A DNA stretch of 64,000 nt from Actinomycetaceae bacterium (GCA_030532405.1 JAUNLF010000010.1:1-64000), one strand, 5' to 3'; counted from the stretch's first letter, positions 28,641 to 38,238 are shown. Notes: a model not told the origin generated them from the letters alone. Program-made: numbers and translations.

Positions 28641-30107
28641 TTATTTTGCCTGCCAGGCCTCGTCTAGTTTCTTAATCGCCGCACGGAAGGCGTCTCCGCG
28701 CTGCGCGTAGTTCTTGAACTGATCCCAAGACGCGCTAGCAGGTGCCAGCACGACAGTGTCACCCGGCCGAGACAGAGCCACGGCCTCGTTGACCACACTG
28801 TACATCCAGTCTTCGTGACCATCGACGACGACGTGCGGAACGTCCCGAGCTTCATCTTTAAGCGCGTTTAAAACTGTACTTGGATCGGCCCCGATAACGA
28901 CGACGCCACGCAACACGGGCTTGATTTTACGCACGAGATCGTGGAAATCCTGCCCCTTCGCATCGCCACCCGCAATCCAAATGACACTGCGGGGCGGGAA
29001 GCCCACCAGCGAGGCTTGAGCGGCGTGCGCGTTCGTCGCCTTCGAGTCGTCAATCCACGTCATGTCTGCAACGTTTTCAGCAACGACTTCGCGGCGGTGC
29101 CCCGCGGGGCGGAAGTTTTGCAAACCTGCGGCCACGGCGTCCTCATTAATTTCAAAACGAGGATCCGACGCGTGCAGGGCGCGCGCCAGCGTGATTGCCG
29201 CCAGGGTGTCTTTCAAGATTGCGGTCGAAGGGTGAGCTCCCGCAAAGTGTGACAGGTCGGAGACTTCGGCAACTGCGAGCGCTTCGGTGTGCCGGTTTGC
29301 AACGAACGCGCGGTCCACGAAGTAGTCCTCGACGATCCCGACCTGCGAAACTGCGGGCACGTCCATCGTGTACCCGATTGCGCGAGCCCCCTCAATCACG
29401 TCGGCCTGCGCAACCATGTTTTCTACAGTGAGGTCGTTCGCGTCGTAAACGCATGCGGTGGAAGTGTTTTCATAAACGCGGGCCTTCGCGCGAACGTACT
29501 CATCAACCGACCCGTGCCATTCCAGGTGATCGGCATCCACGTTCAAACACACCGACGCGACCGGCTGCACCGACCCGGTGGTGAACAGCTGGAAGCTAGA
29601 CAGCTCCACAGCGAGTGCAGCCACGTCCTCATGCATGATTGTGGACACGATTGGATTGCCCACGTTCCCAACGACTGCGGACGGGATACCGGCTGCTTCG
29701 AGGATTGAGCCAAGTATTCCAACGGTGGTGGTTTTGCCGTTTGTACCCGTGACGGTTAGCCACGAGATCTGCTTGCCGAGGTGTTGTTGAATCTGCCAGG
29801 CAAGTTCCACTTCGCCCCAAATTTCGATTTCGAGGGCGGACGCGGCCGCGAACGCGGGTGAATGCGGTGGAACTCCGGGGGATACGACGACGAGGTCGAA
29901 CCCGCCCGCGCGGATTGCTTCGGCTTGGGCTTCGTCCGTGCCGATCACGAACTGCGCGGGATTCGCGCCGAAGGGTTCGAAATCCGCGGGTTCGGCGCGG
30001 TCAAATCCGACCGGGGATGCACCTAGCTCTACGAGGGCGTCAAACGCCGCCCGCCCGGATTTACCCAGGCCGATAACGGCGATGCGGCTTTGTAGCCAGT
30101 CACTCAT
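28641..30107 (-). CDS. murD: UDP-N-acetylmuramoyl-L-alanine--D-glutamate ligase
   Basis: Adds D-glutamate to UDP-MurNAc-L-Ala. I use the ATG at 30107 (MSDWLQSRIAVIGLGKSG): it forms an ATGA overlap with the mraY stop, whereas a longer open frame to 30206 would run across the mraY end and has no family support. The 488 residues include the ATP loop VTGTNGKTTTVGIL, the central LNVDADHLEWHGS and the C-terminal WIDDSKATNAHAA, all normal for MurD. Confidence 0.96.
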   Translation of the reverse strand: MSDWLQSRIAVIGLGKSGRAAFDALVELGASPVGFDRAEPADFEPFGANPAQFVIGTDEAQAEAIRAGGFDLVVVSPGVPPHSPAFAAASALEIEIWGEVELAWQIQQHLGKQISWLTVTGTNGKTTTVGILGSILEAAGIPSAVVGNVGNPIVSTIMHEDVAALAVELSSFQLFTTGSVQPVASVCLNVDADHLEWHGSVDEYVRAKARVYENTSTACVYDANDLTVENMVAQADVIEGARAIGYTMDVPAVSQVGIVEDYFVDRAFVANRHTEALAVAEVSDLSHFAGAHPSTAILKDTLAAITLARALHASDPRFEINEDAVAAGLQNFRPAGHRREVVAENVADMTWIDDSKATNAHAAQASLVGFPPRSVIWIAGGDAKGQDFHDLVRKIKPVLRGVVVIGADPSTVLNALKDEARDVPHVVVDGHEDWMYSVVNEAVALSRPGDTVVLAPASASWDQFKNYAQRGDAFRAAIKKLDEAWQAK

Positions 30108-31192
30108 AGCCTGGCCACCCACTCGGCGTAGAACAGCGACAATCCGACCACGGCAAACAGGCCGGCAATAATCCAAAAACGAATCACGATCGTGATTTCT
30201 TTCCAACCCAAAAGCTCAAAGTGGTGGTGAAGCGGCGCCATGCGGAACACGCGCTTGCGAGTCATCTTGAAGACCGAAATCTGAATGACATCCGACATTA
30301 CGATGACGACGAACAGGCCGCCGATGATGACCGCGAGGAACTCGGTGTGAGTCAGGATTGAAAGGCCCGCGAGGGCGCCGCCCAGGGCGAGCGAGCCCGT
30401 GTCCCCCATGAAGATCTGCGCGGGAGCTGCGTTCCACCACAGGAACCCAAACGCCGCACCCACGATAGACGCTGACGCTATGGCGAGCCCCAGTGAGTCT
30501 CGAACCTCGTAGCACACGTTTATGTTGGTGATCTGAACCGCGCACGACTGGTAGTACTGCCAAATAGCGATGATCGTGTACGCGCCAAATACGAACATTG
30601 ACGCACCTGTTGCCAGGCCATCCAAACCATCAGTTAGGTTCACCGCGTTCGACCATGCGGAGACCAGGAAGTTTGCCCACAGGATGAACAAGATGACGCC
30701 GAGCGCTCCACCTGCAAAAGCGAGGTCCGCCCATTCCAGGTCGCGCACAACTGAAATCTTCGTGGACGCGGGAGTGTTTCCGCGCGCGTCAGGGAAGCTG
30801 AGCGCCAACCCCGCGAACACGGTTCCCACCGTGAGTTGCCCCAAAATCTTCGCCGTTGGGTTCAAGCCGAGCGAGCGTTGATTCTTGATCTTGATGTAGT
30901 CATCCAAGAAGCCAACCACGCCGAGCCCAACGAACAGGAACATCAATAGGGACGACGACAAGTCCGGCCAAGATCCAATAGCCAAGTGTCCGACAAGCCA
31001 GCCTACGACTGATGCCGTAATGATTACGACACCGCCCATGGTTGGGGTTCCACGCTTCGTAAAGTGCTGCGTCGGCCCATCCTGGCGGATGAACTGGCCG
31101 TAGTTCTTGCGAACCAGGAGCCCAATAAAAGCCTTGGTGCCGAACAGTGCGACGGCAAGTGCGATTGCCGTCGCAACAACTATGGCTACCAC
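30104..31192 (-). CDS. mraY: phospho-N-acetylmuramoyl-pentapeptide transferase
   Basis: Membrane enzyme that transfers phospho-MurNAc-pentapeptide to undecaprenyl phosphate, giving lipid I. The 362 residues form about ten helices. Catalytic motifs are GFLDDYIKIKNQRS with the Asp pair (about 95-108), NAVNLTDGLDGLA (about 183-195) and the FMGDTGSLALG loop followed by RKRVFRMAPLHHHFE. Compare the second MraY/WecA-like enzyme at 59564-60385, which keeps variants of the same three motifs. Confidence 0.98.
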   Translation of the reverse strand: MVAIVVATAIALAVALFGTKAFIGLLVRKNYGQFIRQDGPTQHFTKRGTPTMGGVVIITASVVGWLVGHLAIGSWPDLSSSLLMFLFVGLGVVGFLDDYIKIKNQRSLGLNPTAKILGQLTVGTVFAGLALSFPDARGNTPASTKISVVRDLEWADLAFAGGALGVILFILWANFLVSAWSNAVNLTDGLDGLATGASMFVFGAYTIIAIWQYYQSCAVQITNINVCYEVRDSLGLAIASASIVGAAFGFLWWNAAPAQIFMGDTGSLALGGALAGLSILTHTEFLAVIIGGLFVVIVMSDVIQISVFKMTRKRVFRMAPLHHHFELLGWKEITIVIRFWIIAGLFAVVGLSLFYAEWVARL

Positions 31193-31206
31193 TTCATATC
31201 CTCCGG

Positions 31207-32592
31207 TTATTCTTTAGCGGAAAACTCGTCTGCTATTTTCCAAACGCCCGATCCGTTTGATCCCTTTAAGAATACGAAGTCGCCGGCCTGGACCAAATTC
31301 CGCACCAGGTCTGCGGCTTCCTTCGCGTCTTCAAAGTGATGGATCTCAGCTTTTCCTCGTAGAGGTTCGGACATTAGTTGCGCGCCCTCACCAACGGTAA
31401 TCAATACATCGACACCGGCTTCGTCTGCAAGACGGCCTACTTCGCGGTGTAGTGATTCCGAGGCTTTTCCAAGCTCTAGCATTACGCCGAGCACAGCGAT
31501 ACGCCTGCTGGCGCGCTGGCCTAGTTTACCGAGCACCTCCAGGCCAGCTTTCATCGAGTCCGGATTCGCGTTGTACGAGTCGTCAATGAACGTTACGTCC
31601 TGATGCTTGAACACGTTCATTCGGTGCGGACTTTGCGCCCGCAAACCGTTTAGTGTTTCAACGACCTTTGCGGGATCGAGGCCGAGCGTCAAACACGCAC
31701 TGATTGCGGCAAGCGCGTTTGAAACTTGGTGGCGCCCAACAAGGCCCAGGTGGACGCGCTTTAGCACGTCACCAGCTTCCAGGTCGAACGCGGGGCACGA
31801 GTTTTCATCAAGCTTGATGTGTGTTGCCTTCACGTCCGCGCCGGAGCGCCCCTTTGCCGAGAAGAAAACGACCGGTCCGGATGCGAGCGATGCCATGTTG
31901 TAAACGTTTTGGTCATCGCGGTTCAAGATCGCCGTGCCGCCCTTGGCGAGGCCCTCAACGAGTTCAGCCTTCGCGTGCGCGAGCGCGGGAACCGATCCGA
32001 AGCCACCCAGGTGGGCGCGCCCTACGGTCAGTTCCACGGCGATGTCGGGAGCCGCGATCGAAGTTAGGTACTGCAGGTGGCCGGGGCCGGACGCGCCCAT
32101 TTCTAGTACCAGGTAGCGCGTGTGGTGATCGGCGCGCAGCACGGTGAGCGGCATTCCGACCTCGTTATTGAACGAAGACTTGGGGGCAATCGTGGGGCCG
32201 AACGCGTTCAAAATTCCGGCGGTCAGGTCTTTCGTCGTGGTCTTGCCGACGGACCCGGTGATTGCGATGACGTCGATTTTGCCGCCTTCGCGCAGCTTGC
32301 GCAGGTGTGCCTTTGCGAGTTTGCCCAGCGCCTTGGTCGCGTCAGACACGACGATGCGCGTCAGCTTTTCGGGGCCCACGTCCTCGCGGGTGACGATTGC
32401 TGCGACCGCCCCGTGTTCGACTGCGGAATCCAGGTAGTCGTGTCCGTCCGCGTTTTCGCCGACGCGGGCGATGTAGAGGGACTGGTCCTGGCATTCTCTG
32501 GAGTCGGTAAACACTCCCCCTGTTACCGGGGTGTTTTCACCAACGAGCCGGCCGTCTACAGCCCGCGCGATCCATTCTGCCGTGTACTCCAT
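31207..32592 (-). CDS. murF: UDP-N-acetylmuramoyl-tripeptide--D-alanyl-D-alanine ligase
   Basis: Adds D-Ala-D-Ala to the UDP-MurNAc tripeptide. The 461 residues carry the N-terminal uridine-binding part, ITGSVGKTTTKDLTA (about 111-125), the ELTVGRAHLGGFGS region and FIDDSYNANPDSMKAGLE in the C-terminal domain. It is separated from mraY by 14 bp. No ddl gene is in the window, so D-Ala-D-Ala must come from elsewhere. Confidence 0.97.
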   Translation of the reverse strand: MEYTAEWIARAVDGRLVGENTPVTGGVFTDSRECQDQSLYIARVGENADGHDYLDSAVEHGAVAAIVTREDVGPEKLTRIVVSDATKALGKLAKAHLRKLREGGKIDVIAITGSVGKTTTKDLTAGILNAFGPTIAPKSSFNNEVGMPLTVLRADHHTRYLVLEMGASGPGHLQYLTSIAAPDIAVELTVGRAHLGGFGSVPALAHAKAELVEGLAKGGTAILNRDDQNVYNMASLASGPVVFFSAKGRSGADVKATHIKLDENSCPAFDLEAGDVLKRVHLGLVGRHQVSNALAAISACLTLGLDPAKVVETLNGLRAQSPHRMNVFKHQDVTFIDDSYNANPDSMKAGLEVLGKLGQRASRRIAVLGVMLELGKASESLHREVGRLADEAGVDVLITVGEGAQLMSEPLRGKAEIHHFEDAKEAADLVRNLVQAGDFVFLKGSNGSGVWKIADEFSAKE

Positions 32593-32613
32593 GAGCTTTC
32601 TCCATCTACCGTT

Positions 32614-34302
32614 TCATCGAGACGTCGTTGTGTCGTGATAGTCCAAATCTTCCCACGTTTGAGCCCTGTTTCGTAACCGGGGCGCCTGCCCCTGTGGTGA
32701 GTCCCAAACGGTCACGTCGATTTTGCGCGCGTCTGCCCGCATTGCGACTGCTTCGCGCGCTTCGGCGCGGTCATCTAGCGGGTGCGGGGTGTCCCCGATC
32801 ATTTGGATGGTTTCGTGTCCGCGTCCCGCGATTAGGATCGTGTCGTCTGCTGATGCTGCGAGGACTGCGGCGCGGATCGCATTCGCGCGGTCGTCGTCTT
32901 CCCAAAGTTGGCGTGCCCGCATGTTCGCTTCGCCGAAGCCTGTTGCGACTTCTGCGCGGATTGCGGCGGGGTCTTCGGTGTAAATGTCGTCGTCGGTCAA
33001 GATGACGATGTCGGCGTTAGCGGCGGCTGCTTTTGCCATAAGAGGGCGTTTGCCGCGGTCGCGGTCGCCGGTGGCTCCAAACAGGCACCAGAGTCGTCCG
33101 GGTGTTACCGGGTCGAGGGCGTTGCACGCGCTGCTCATCGCGTCGGGGGTGTGCGCGAAGTCGACTATGACCAGCGGGGTGTCGTCGTCGCGTTTGGCGA
33201 TGACTTCCATGCGGCCGGGCACTTGCGCGGTGGTCGACAGCGCGTCTGCAACCTTTTGCGGTGCGTATCCGAGTCCGGTAACTACCGCCAGTGCCGTCAT
33301 TTGGTTTTGGACATTAATCACGCCTGGAAGCGGGCAGTGCATGTCCACTTCCCCACTTGGCGCACCTACCTTGAGGTCCGTTCCCGCGTCGGTTTCGTTC
33401 AGCTCACTTGCCGCCACGTACCAGCCGGCATGTGCGTTGTTGTTTTCATTTTCGAGGGCGAGCCTGCCCGATGTTGTGACGACCTCGATTGGGATAGGCG
33501 CCTGCTGGCTGAGTTGCCTGCCCCACTCGTCGTCGATGCACACGACGCCGCGGCGGGCAAGGCCGGGTTCAAACAGCAACGCTTTGGCGTCGAAGTACTC
33601 GCGCATTGTTTTGTGGAAGTCAAGGTGGTCGCGCTGCAGGTTGAGGAAAGCAACCATGTCGAAGGTGACGCCCTCAACGCGGTTTAACGACAATGCGTGC
33701 GAGGACACTTCCATGACGACGTTCTTTGCTCCGCGCTCCCGCGCCCACTTAAGGATGCGGTGCAGTAGCGGCGCTTCTACCGAAGTGCGGGCGGACTCCA
33801 CGTGGGTATCACCGAGGGTAACTCCGACGGTGCCGATCATCATGGTTGGCCCGCTGAGCTGCGTGAGGGCGTGGTGCACAAAGTGAGTCGTGGTGGTCTT
33901 GCCGTTTGTTCCGGTAATGCCAACCATCGTTAGTTCGTCGCCCGGATTTGCCCACACGTGGGCGGCGGCGAGGCCAGCCCATGCGCGCGGATCTTCGACC
34001 TCAATCAAATAAATGTTTGGAAACTGGTCCCCAATTACTTCCAGGCCGCGCGCATCTGTCGCAACGGCAACGGCTCCGGCTTCAACTGCGGCGGCGGCAA
34101 ACTCCGCACCGTGGCGCTTAAAACCGGGAACGGCGACGAACAGGTCGCCGGACTGTACGTCCTTGGAATCCAGGGTCACCCCGGAAATCTTTTCGTCCAA
34201 TTCGCGCAAACCCGGGCGCAAGTTTCCACCGACGGCAGCAACCAGGTCTGCGGGATCCACCTGCGGGCGATATTGAGGGCGGAGGTCACTCAGTTCAGTC
34301 AT
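32614..34302 (-). CDS. murE: UDP-MurNAc-tripeptide synthetase MurE, non-DAP type
   Basis: Adds the third, diamino acid residue to the wall peptide. The 562-residue Mur ligase has ITGTNGKTTTTHF (about 129-141), HALSLNRVEGV and VDFAHTPDAMS. At about residue 437, where meso-DAP enzymes carry DNPR, this one has DDDI followed by YTEDP. Lys-type enzymes from Gram-positives also lack DNPR (DDPA or similar), so L-Lys or L-Orn at position three is likely. It has a C-terminal extension of about 30 residues. Spacing to murF is 21 bp. Confidence 0.94.
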   Translation of the reverse strand: MTELSDLRPQYRPQVDPADLVAAVGGNLRPGLRELDEKISGVTLDSKDVQSGDLFVAVPGFKRHGAEFAAAAVEAGAVAVATDARGLEVIGDQFPNIYLIEVEDPRAWAGLAAAHVWANPGDELTMVGITGTNGKTTTTHFVHHALTQLSGPTMMIGTVGVTLGDTHVESARTSVEAPLLHRILKWARERGAKNVVMEVSSHALSLNRVEGVTFDMVAFLNLQRDHLDFHKTMREYFDAKALLFEPGLARRGVVCIDDEWGRQLSQQAPIPIEVVTTSGRLALENENNNAHAGWYVAASELNETDAGTDLKVGAPSGEVDMHCPLPGVINVQNQMTALAVVTGLGYAPQKVADALSTTAQVPGRMEVIAKRDDDTPLVIVDFAHTPDAMSSACNALDPVTPGRLWCLFGATGDRDRGKRPLMAKAAAANADIVILTDDDIYTEDPAAIRAEVATGFGEANMRARQLWEDDDRANAIRAAVLAASADDTILIAGRGHETIQMIGDTPHPLDDRAEAREAVAMRADARKIDVTVWDSPQGQAPRLRNRAQTWEDLDYHDTTTSR

Positions 34303-34312
34303 AGTCTCATTC

Positions 34313-36067
34313 TCACGGTTGCACGGGGTACAGCACGGGCTCTTCCGCGGAAGCGGGAATTCCCAAGCTTCTAACGGACTCGGTCACAACGGATTGGAAC
34401 AGCGGGCCGGCCGACTGCGATGACAATGTTCCCGCACGCGGACGATACAGCAGCACCGACACGGCGATCATGGGGTTATCCGCCGGAACGATACCCGCCA
34501 CAGTCGTGGCCGTACCGATAGTCTGGGCGCCCTCAAAAAGCTCCGCGGTACCCGTTTTAGCCGCAATCCGGTAGCCCTCCACGCTAAAGGAGTAACCGGT
34601 TCCGGCCTCGTCGGTCGTACTCGACTCCATCATGGTGATCACGGTTTGCGCGGTGGTCGGATCCAATGCGCGCTCCGGTTCGCGGTGCGGTGCCGCTTCG
34701 TACGTGCCATCCGACTTTGTCCACCCCTCGATCAGGCGCGGCGGTTGGAAGACGCCCCCGTTCGCGAGCGTGGCTACCAATCCGACCTGCTGAAGCTGGG
34801 TTACCGCGTAACCCTGCCCAAACATGGTCGTGTAACGTTGGCGGCCATCCCACTTTTCAGGCTCCACCAAGATGCCCGGGGATTCGCCGGGCATTCCGAT
34901 GTCGAGGGTTTCACCAAGGTGCAGCGCCCTCATCATGTCGTAACGCTGCTGGTCGGTAACCATCTGGCCGACTTTAACCGTGCCCGTGTTAGATGATTCG
35001 GACAGGACACCCGTGGCCGTGCGCGTGTAGTCGGGGTGCTCGTGGGAGTCCTGGAACTGCTGACCGTCGGGCGTCGTGTACTTGTACGGCGTCTGAATCG
35101 GGGTCAGCGGCGTGATCTTGCTTTCTTGGAGCGCGGTTGCAAACGTGATCAGCTTGCCAACCGAGCCGGGCTCAACCGCGTACTGCACGAGCCTGGACGT
35201 CTGCGGCTGGGACGTGATCTTCTTGTTCCCAGACTCCGCCAGTGTCAAGATTTTGCCCGTCGCGATCTCCTGTACGATCGCGCCGCCCCAATCCGCGGAG
35301 TACGTCTCCACAGCTTCGTTTACGATTTCTTCGGTGGCATGTTGCAGGTCCAGGCGCAAAGTTGTGTGGACAGTGCCGCCCTGCGTGGCCGGCTCCTCAA
35401 CGCTCTTACCGCCGGGAATGACCTCGCCAAACGGGCCGAACTCCTGGACTTGTCGCCCGGGCTCGCCGCTTAACTTTTCATTTTGGGTAAGCTCCAAGCC
35501 CGACGAGCCTTCCCCCGCGGCATCGATCGACCCGATCACCGTCGCGGCGACCGTCTCGTTTGGATAGACGCGCTTATAGGACGGCTCCCACTCCAAGCCG
35601 TAGATTCGAAGCGCCCGGATCTTCCGCCACGTTTCAATATCCACGTCCTTTTTAAGGTAGTGGTACGTCGAGTTACCAATCAGTTGGCCACCGAGTTCGG
35701 CCTCGTCCATTTCAAGCAATGGCGCCAATTGTTGTGCCACGAGGGCGGGCCCGGAACCGATCTGTACACGGTTGCCGTCCTCATCTTCGCCCCACACTTT
35801 CGTGTTTCGAATATTGATCTGGTTTACGGCGATGTGATACGTCTCGACGGTAGTCGCAAGGGTTGAGCCGTTCGCGTCAACAATGTCACCGCGGCGGGCC
35901 TGAATGGTCGTCTCGTGCATGCGCACGGAACGCCCTTGAGCTTCAAGCTCTGGCCCTTTAACTATTTGAACGTAGATCAGTTGGCCGGCTACACCAAGTA
36001 GGCCGATCGCTAAGAATGCCCAGAGGATTCTGATAGCCAGCCGTGAGCTGTCTGGTGATTTGCTCAC
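34313..36067 (-). CDS. ftsI: class B penicillin-binding protein, septal transpeptidase (FtsI/PBP3)
   Basis: Cross-links septal peptidoglycan. The 584 residues start with a short cytoplasmic tail and one membrane helix (about 10-32), then the pedestal domain (about 60-220) and a transpeptidase domain. The catalytic triad motifs are PGSVGKL (Ser-x-x-Lys, about 300), SESSNTG (Ser-x-Asn) and AKTGTAEL (Lys-Thr-Gly). No PASTA domain is present. It sits between ftsL and murE, 10 bp from murE. Confidence 0.95.
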   Translation of the reverse strand: MSKSPDSSRLAIRILWAFLAIGLLGVAGQLIYVQIVKGPELEAQGRSVRMHETTIQARRGDIVDANGSTLATTVETYHIAVNQINIRNTKVWGEDEDGNRVQIGSGPALVAQQLAPLLEMDEAELGGQLIGNSTYHYLKKDVDIETWRKIRALRIYGLEWEPSYKRVYPNETVAATVIGSIDAAGEGSSGLELTQNEKLSGEPGRQVQEFGPFGEVIPGGKSVEEPATQGGTVHTTLRLDLQHATEEIVNEAVETYSADWGGAIVQEIATGKILTLAESGNKKITSQPQTSRLVQYAVEPGSVGKLITFATALQESKITPLTPIQTPYKYTTPDGQQFQDSHEHPDYTRTATGVLSESSNTGTVKVGQMVTDQQRYDMMRALHLGETLDIGMPGESPGILVEPEKWDGRQRYTTMFGQGYAVTQLQQVGLVATLANGGVFQPPRLIEGWTKSDGTYEAAPHREPERALDPTTAQTVITMMESSTTDEAGTGYSFSVEGYRIAAKTGTAELFEGAQTIGTATTVAGIVPADNPMIAVSVLLYRPRAGTLSSQSAGPLFQSVVTESVRSLGIPASAEEPVLYPVQP

Positions 36068-36080
36068 TTGGCCTCCTCAT

Positions 36081-36476
36081 TTAACGAACGGCTGCAAATC
36101 CGCCTTCTACCTTACCCGTGGATAGCTGGATGAAGCCTGCTTGACCCGCGGGGACCATGCCTTGTTCCGAGGCCGCCTTTTGCAGGGCACTGGGTGATGA
36201 TGCGACCTGCAGTTCTTGGCGCAGGGTTTGCGTTTCCTCGGTTAACCGAACCAGTTCGGCGCGGCTGTCGCGGATTTCGTACGCCATTTGAGCCATCTGC
36301 GTTGTGAAGAACAGGTTGACTGCGAGCACAGATAGCAGTACGAGGGCGACGATCATCAGCACTGGGAACACGGCTCGCGGCCCAGCGTGAGACTCGATGA
36401 CTCGCAGTTGCGGCCGGGTTTGGGCATGCTCACGCGTTGACTGTATCGGACGAGTCTTGACTGCTGCGGAAGTCAT
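36081..36476 (-). CDS. ftsL: FtsL-like divisome protein
   Basis: A small bitopic protein of 131 residues. It has a basic cytoplasmic N-terminus (about 1-35), one membrane helix VLMIVALVLLSVLAVNLFF (about 38-56), then a coiled coil (about 60-95). Sequence alone is weakly conserved in this family; the position between rsmH (4-bp overlap) and ftsI is what makes FtsL the best call. The coiled coil would pair with FtsB and FtsQ. Confidence 0.85.
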   Translation of the reverse strand: MTSAAVKTRPIQSTREHAQTRPQLRVIESHAGPRAVFPVLMIVALVLLSVLAVNLFFTTQMAQMAYEIRDSRAELVRLTEETQTLRQELQVASSPSALQKAASEQGMVPAGQAGFIQLSTGKVEGGFAAVR

Positions 36477-37477
36477 CGTGAGCTCCTCGTGTTCGGTTCA
36501 AAAGGCTTGTTGATTTGGACGGCTCGAAGTCGGACGGATTGCGCGCGAGGATTGTCAGCTATCGCATCCTCGTCTGCTTGGATTGCGCGGCGGGTGATGA
36601 GCTTCAACGCGGGCTCATCCATGTCCGCCGGCAGGATGGGCAGGTCGGCGGGGATGTCTACCTCGCTTCCCTGTTTGAAGATGGTCTTCACGATGCGGTC
36701 TTCTAGCGACTGGTAGGACTCGATGACCAGGCGGCCGCCGACTCTTAGCACGGACAGTGCTTTTGGCACCGCGGATTCTAAGATGGTCAGCTCATCGTTC
36801 ACCGCGATGCGTAGCGCCTGGAAAGTGCGTTTCGCCGGGTGCCCACCGGTCCTGCGAGTCGCAGCGGGGATGGCGTCGCGCACGAGCTGGGCGAGCGCCA
36901 CCGAGTCGGTTATCGGAGATTCCTCACGCGTATCGACGATTCGGCGGGCGATTCGCTTGGCGAACTTTTCTTCACCGTAAACGCGGAGGATTCTGGCAAG
37001 TTCACCCTCGGACCAGTTCGCCAGGATCTGCGCGGCGGTTTCTCCCCCACTTTGATCCATTCGCATGTCCAGCGGCGCGGGCCGCGAGTACGAGAATCCG
37101 CGCTCATCGTCATCGAGCTGCAGTGAGGACACGCCCAGGTCCATTAGAACCGCGTCTACAGTGTCCAGTCCAAGGCCGGCCACGACCTCGTCAATCTGAT
37201 CGTACGTGGCCCGCACGGCCCGGAAACGATCTCCAAATCGCGCGAGGCGAGCCGACGCTAACTCGATTGCCTGCGGGTCACGATCAATCCCGATCACATT
37301 CACGCCCGGGAATCGTTGCAAGACCGCTTCGGTGTGGCCGCCCATTCCAAGGGTCCCATCCACCATTACCGCAGATTCGCGCCCGGTAAACGCGGGCGCG
37401 AGTAGCTCTAAAACTTCGTCAAGCAGGACGGGCGCGTGTAGCTGCCCGATGGCTTCTGGCTCTAAGTTTCGCGCCAC
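36473..37477 (-). CDS. rsmH: 16S rRNA (cytosine-1402-N4)-methyltransferase
   Basis: SAM-dependent methyltransferase formerly called MraW. The 334 residues start with HAPVLLDEVLELLAP, have the SAM motif VDGTLGMGGHTEAVL and IGIDRDPQAIELA, plus VLMDLGVSSLQLDDDERGFSY (in parts) and AVNDELTILE. Second gene of the dcw cluster, 108 bp below mraZ, where a separate start of transcription is possible but not seen. Confidence 0.97.
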   Translation of the reverse strand: MARNLEPEAIGQLHAPVLLDEVLELLAPAFTGRESAVMVDGTLGMGGHTEAVLQRFPGVNVIGIDRDPQAIELASARLARFGDRFRAVRATYDQIDEVVAGLGLDTVDAVLMDLGVSSLQLDDDERGFSYSRPAPLDMRMDQSGGETAAQILANWSEGELARILRVYGEEKFAKRIARRIVDTREESPITDSVALAQLVRDAIPAATRRTGGHPAKRTFQALRIAVNDELTILESAVPKALSVLRVGGRLVIESYQSLEDRIVKTIFKQGSEVDIPADLPILPADMDEPALKLITRRAIQADEDAIADNPRAQSVRLRAVQINKPFEPNTRSSR

Positions 37478-37585
37478 AGTCCCCCCTTTAAACTGATGCG
37501 CCTGCTGTCTAGTTCACCCAGGACTCCCACCGCGTTCCGCTACCGGGGAAGTGGCATCGGATGCTCGGTTGGAGACCTCAGCGAA

Positions 37586-38017
37586 CTAGAACATTCCAGG
37601 AATGATTTCGTCGGCGGTGGACGAGAAGACCTCTTCTTGCGTTTCGAGGTACTCCGCCCACTGGTTGGCATCCCAGATTTCAATGCGCGTGCCCGCACCT
37701 ATTACGGCTAGGTCGCGATTGAGGTCCGCGTATGCCCGCAGATTCGCAGGAATCGTGATGCGCCCCTGCTTGTCTGGTGTTTCGTCAGACGCGCCCGAAA
37801 GCATTACGCGAATGTAGTCGCGGGCCTGCTTTGAGCTGAGCGGCGCCTTTCGAAGCTGGTTGAACATTTCCTGGAACTCATCCGTTGGAAATGCGTAGAG
37901 GCAGCGGTCCTGACCGCGCGTGATTACGACGCCGTCGGACAGCTGGTCGCGGAATTTGGCGGGCAGGATCACACGTCCCTTTTGGTCGAGCTTCGGCTCG
38001 TACGTTCCAAGGAACAT
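37586..38017 (-). CDS. mraZ: transcriptional regulator MraZ
   Basis: DNA-binding regulator of the dcw operon. The 143 residues contain two AbrB/SpoVT-type swapped-hairpin repeats: [17 protein letters not shown] (about 10-26) and [19 protein letters not shown] (about 84-102), with the DxxGR signature in each. It begins MFLGTYEPK, as usual. The start has GGGGAGG upstream. A set of three GTGG repeats spaced 10 bp lies just upstream, matching a MraZ box and suggesting autoregulation. Confidence 0.97.
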   Translation of the reverse strand: MFLGTYEPKLDQKGRVILPAKFRDQLSDGVVITRGQDRCLYAFPTDEFQEMFNQLRKAPLSSKQARDYIRVMLSGASDETPDKQGRITIPANLRAYADLNRDLAVIGAGTRIEIWDANQWAEYLETQEEVFSSTADEIIPGMF

Positions 38018-38056
38018 GGGTCACCTCCCCGCGCTTCCCCTCCTCGTGATTGATCA

Positions 38057-38086
38057 CCACTTTACTCCACTTCCCACCACATTGTA
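38057..38086 (-). promoter_or_regulatory. MraZ box and mraZ -10 element
   Basis: On the minus strand three GTGG motifs start exactly 10 bp apart (plus-strand CCAC at 38057-38060, 38067-38070 and 38077-38080), the known layout of MraZ operators. A TACAAT hexamer fitting a -10 box (38081-38086) touches the upstream edge, so bound MraZ would cover the transcription start. No convincing -35 is seen. Confidence 0.72.
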
Positions 38087-38153
38087 ATCATTTAGCGCAT
38101 TTAGTCTCAGAATTTGGTCGACTTTTCCGCGCCATTTCAGGCAAAAATGAAAG

Positions 38154-38175
38154 TGGTTGACGGTGGAGGACGTGT
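38154..38175 (+). promoter_or_regulatory. second, oppositely oriented GTGG repeat cluster
   Basis: GTGG occurs at 38154 and 38164 on the plus strand, again with 10-bp spacing, and a degenerate GTGT at 38172. It lies about 75 bp farther upstream of mraZ than the main box and in the opposite orientation. The rest of the 315-bp gap 38018-38332 holds the main MraZ box and a terminator, and no gene. Confidence 0.35.
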
Positions 38176-38201
38176 CGCGCTTCGCGCGCCATCCGGGCCT
38201 C

Positions 38202-38238
38202 AAAAAAGCCGCTGCCCACGCGGTGGTGAGGCAGCGGC
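38202..38238 (-). terminator. intrinsic terminator below the sigma/Asp23 genes
   Basis: On the minus strand GCCGCTGCC (38230-38238) pairs with GGCAGCGGC (38208-38216) over a 13-base loop and is followed directly by six T (38202-38207). It ends the sigma-factor transcript before mraZ and insulates the dcw cluster. Confidence 0.88.

Noticed and set aside
30108..30206. 33-residue N-terminal extension of murD
   Set aside because: It would overlap the mraY end by about 100 bp; the internal ATG makes the usual ATGA junction and the normal MurD start.
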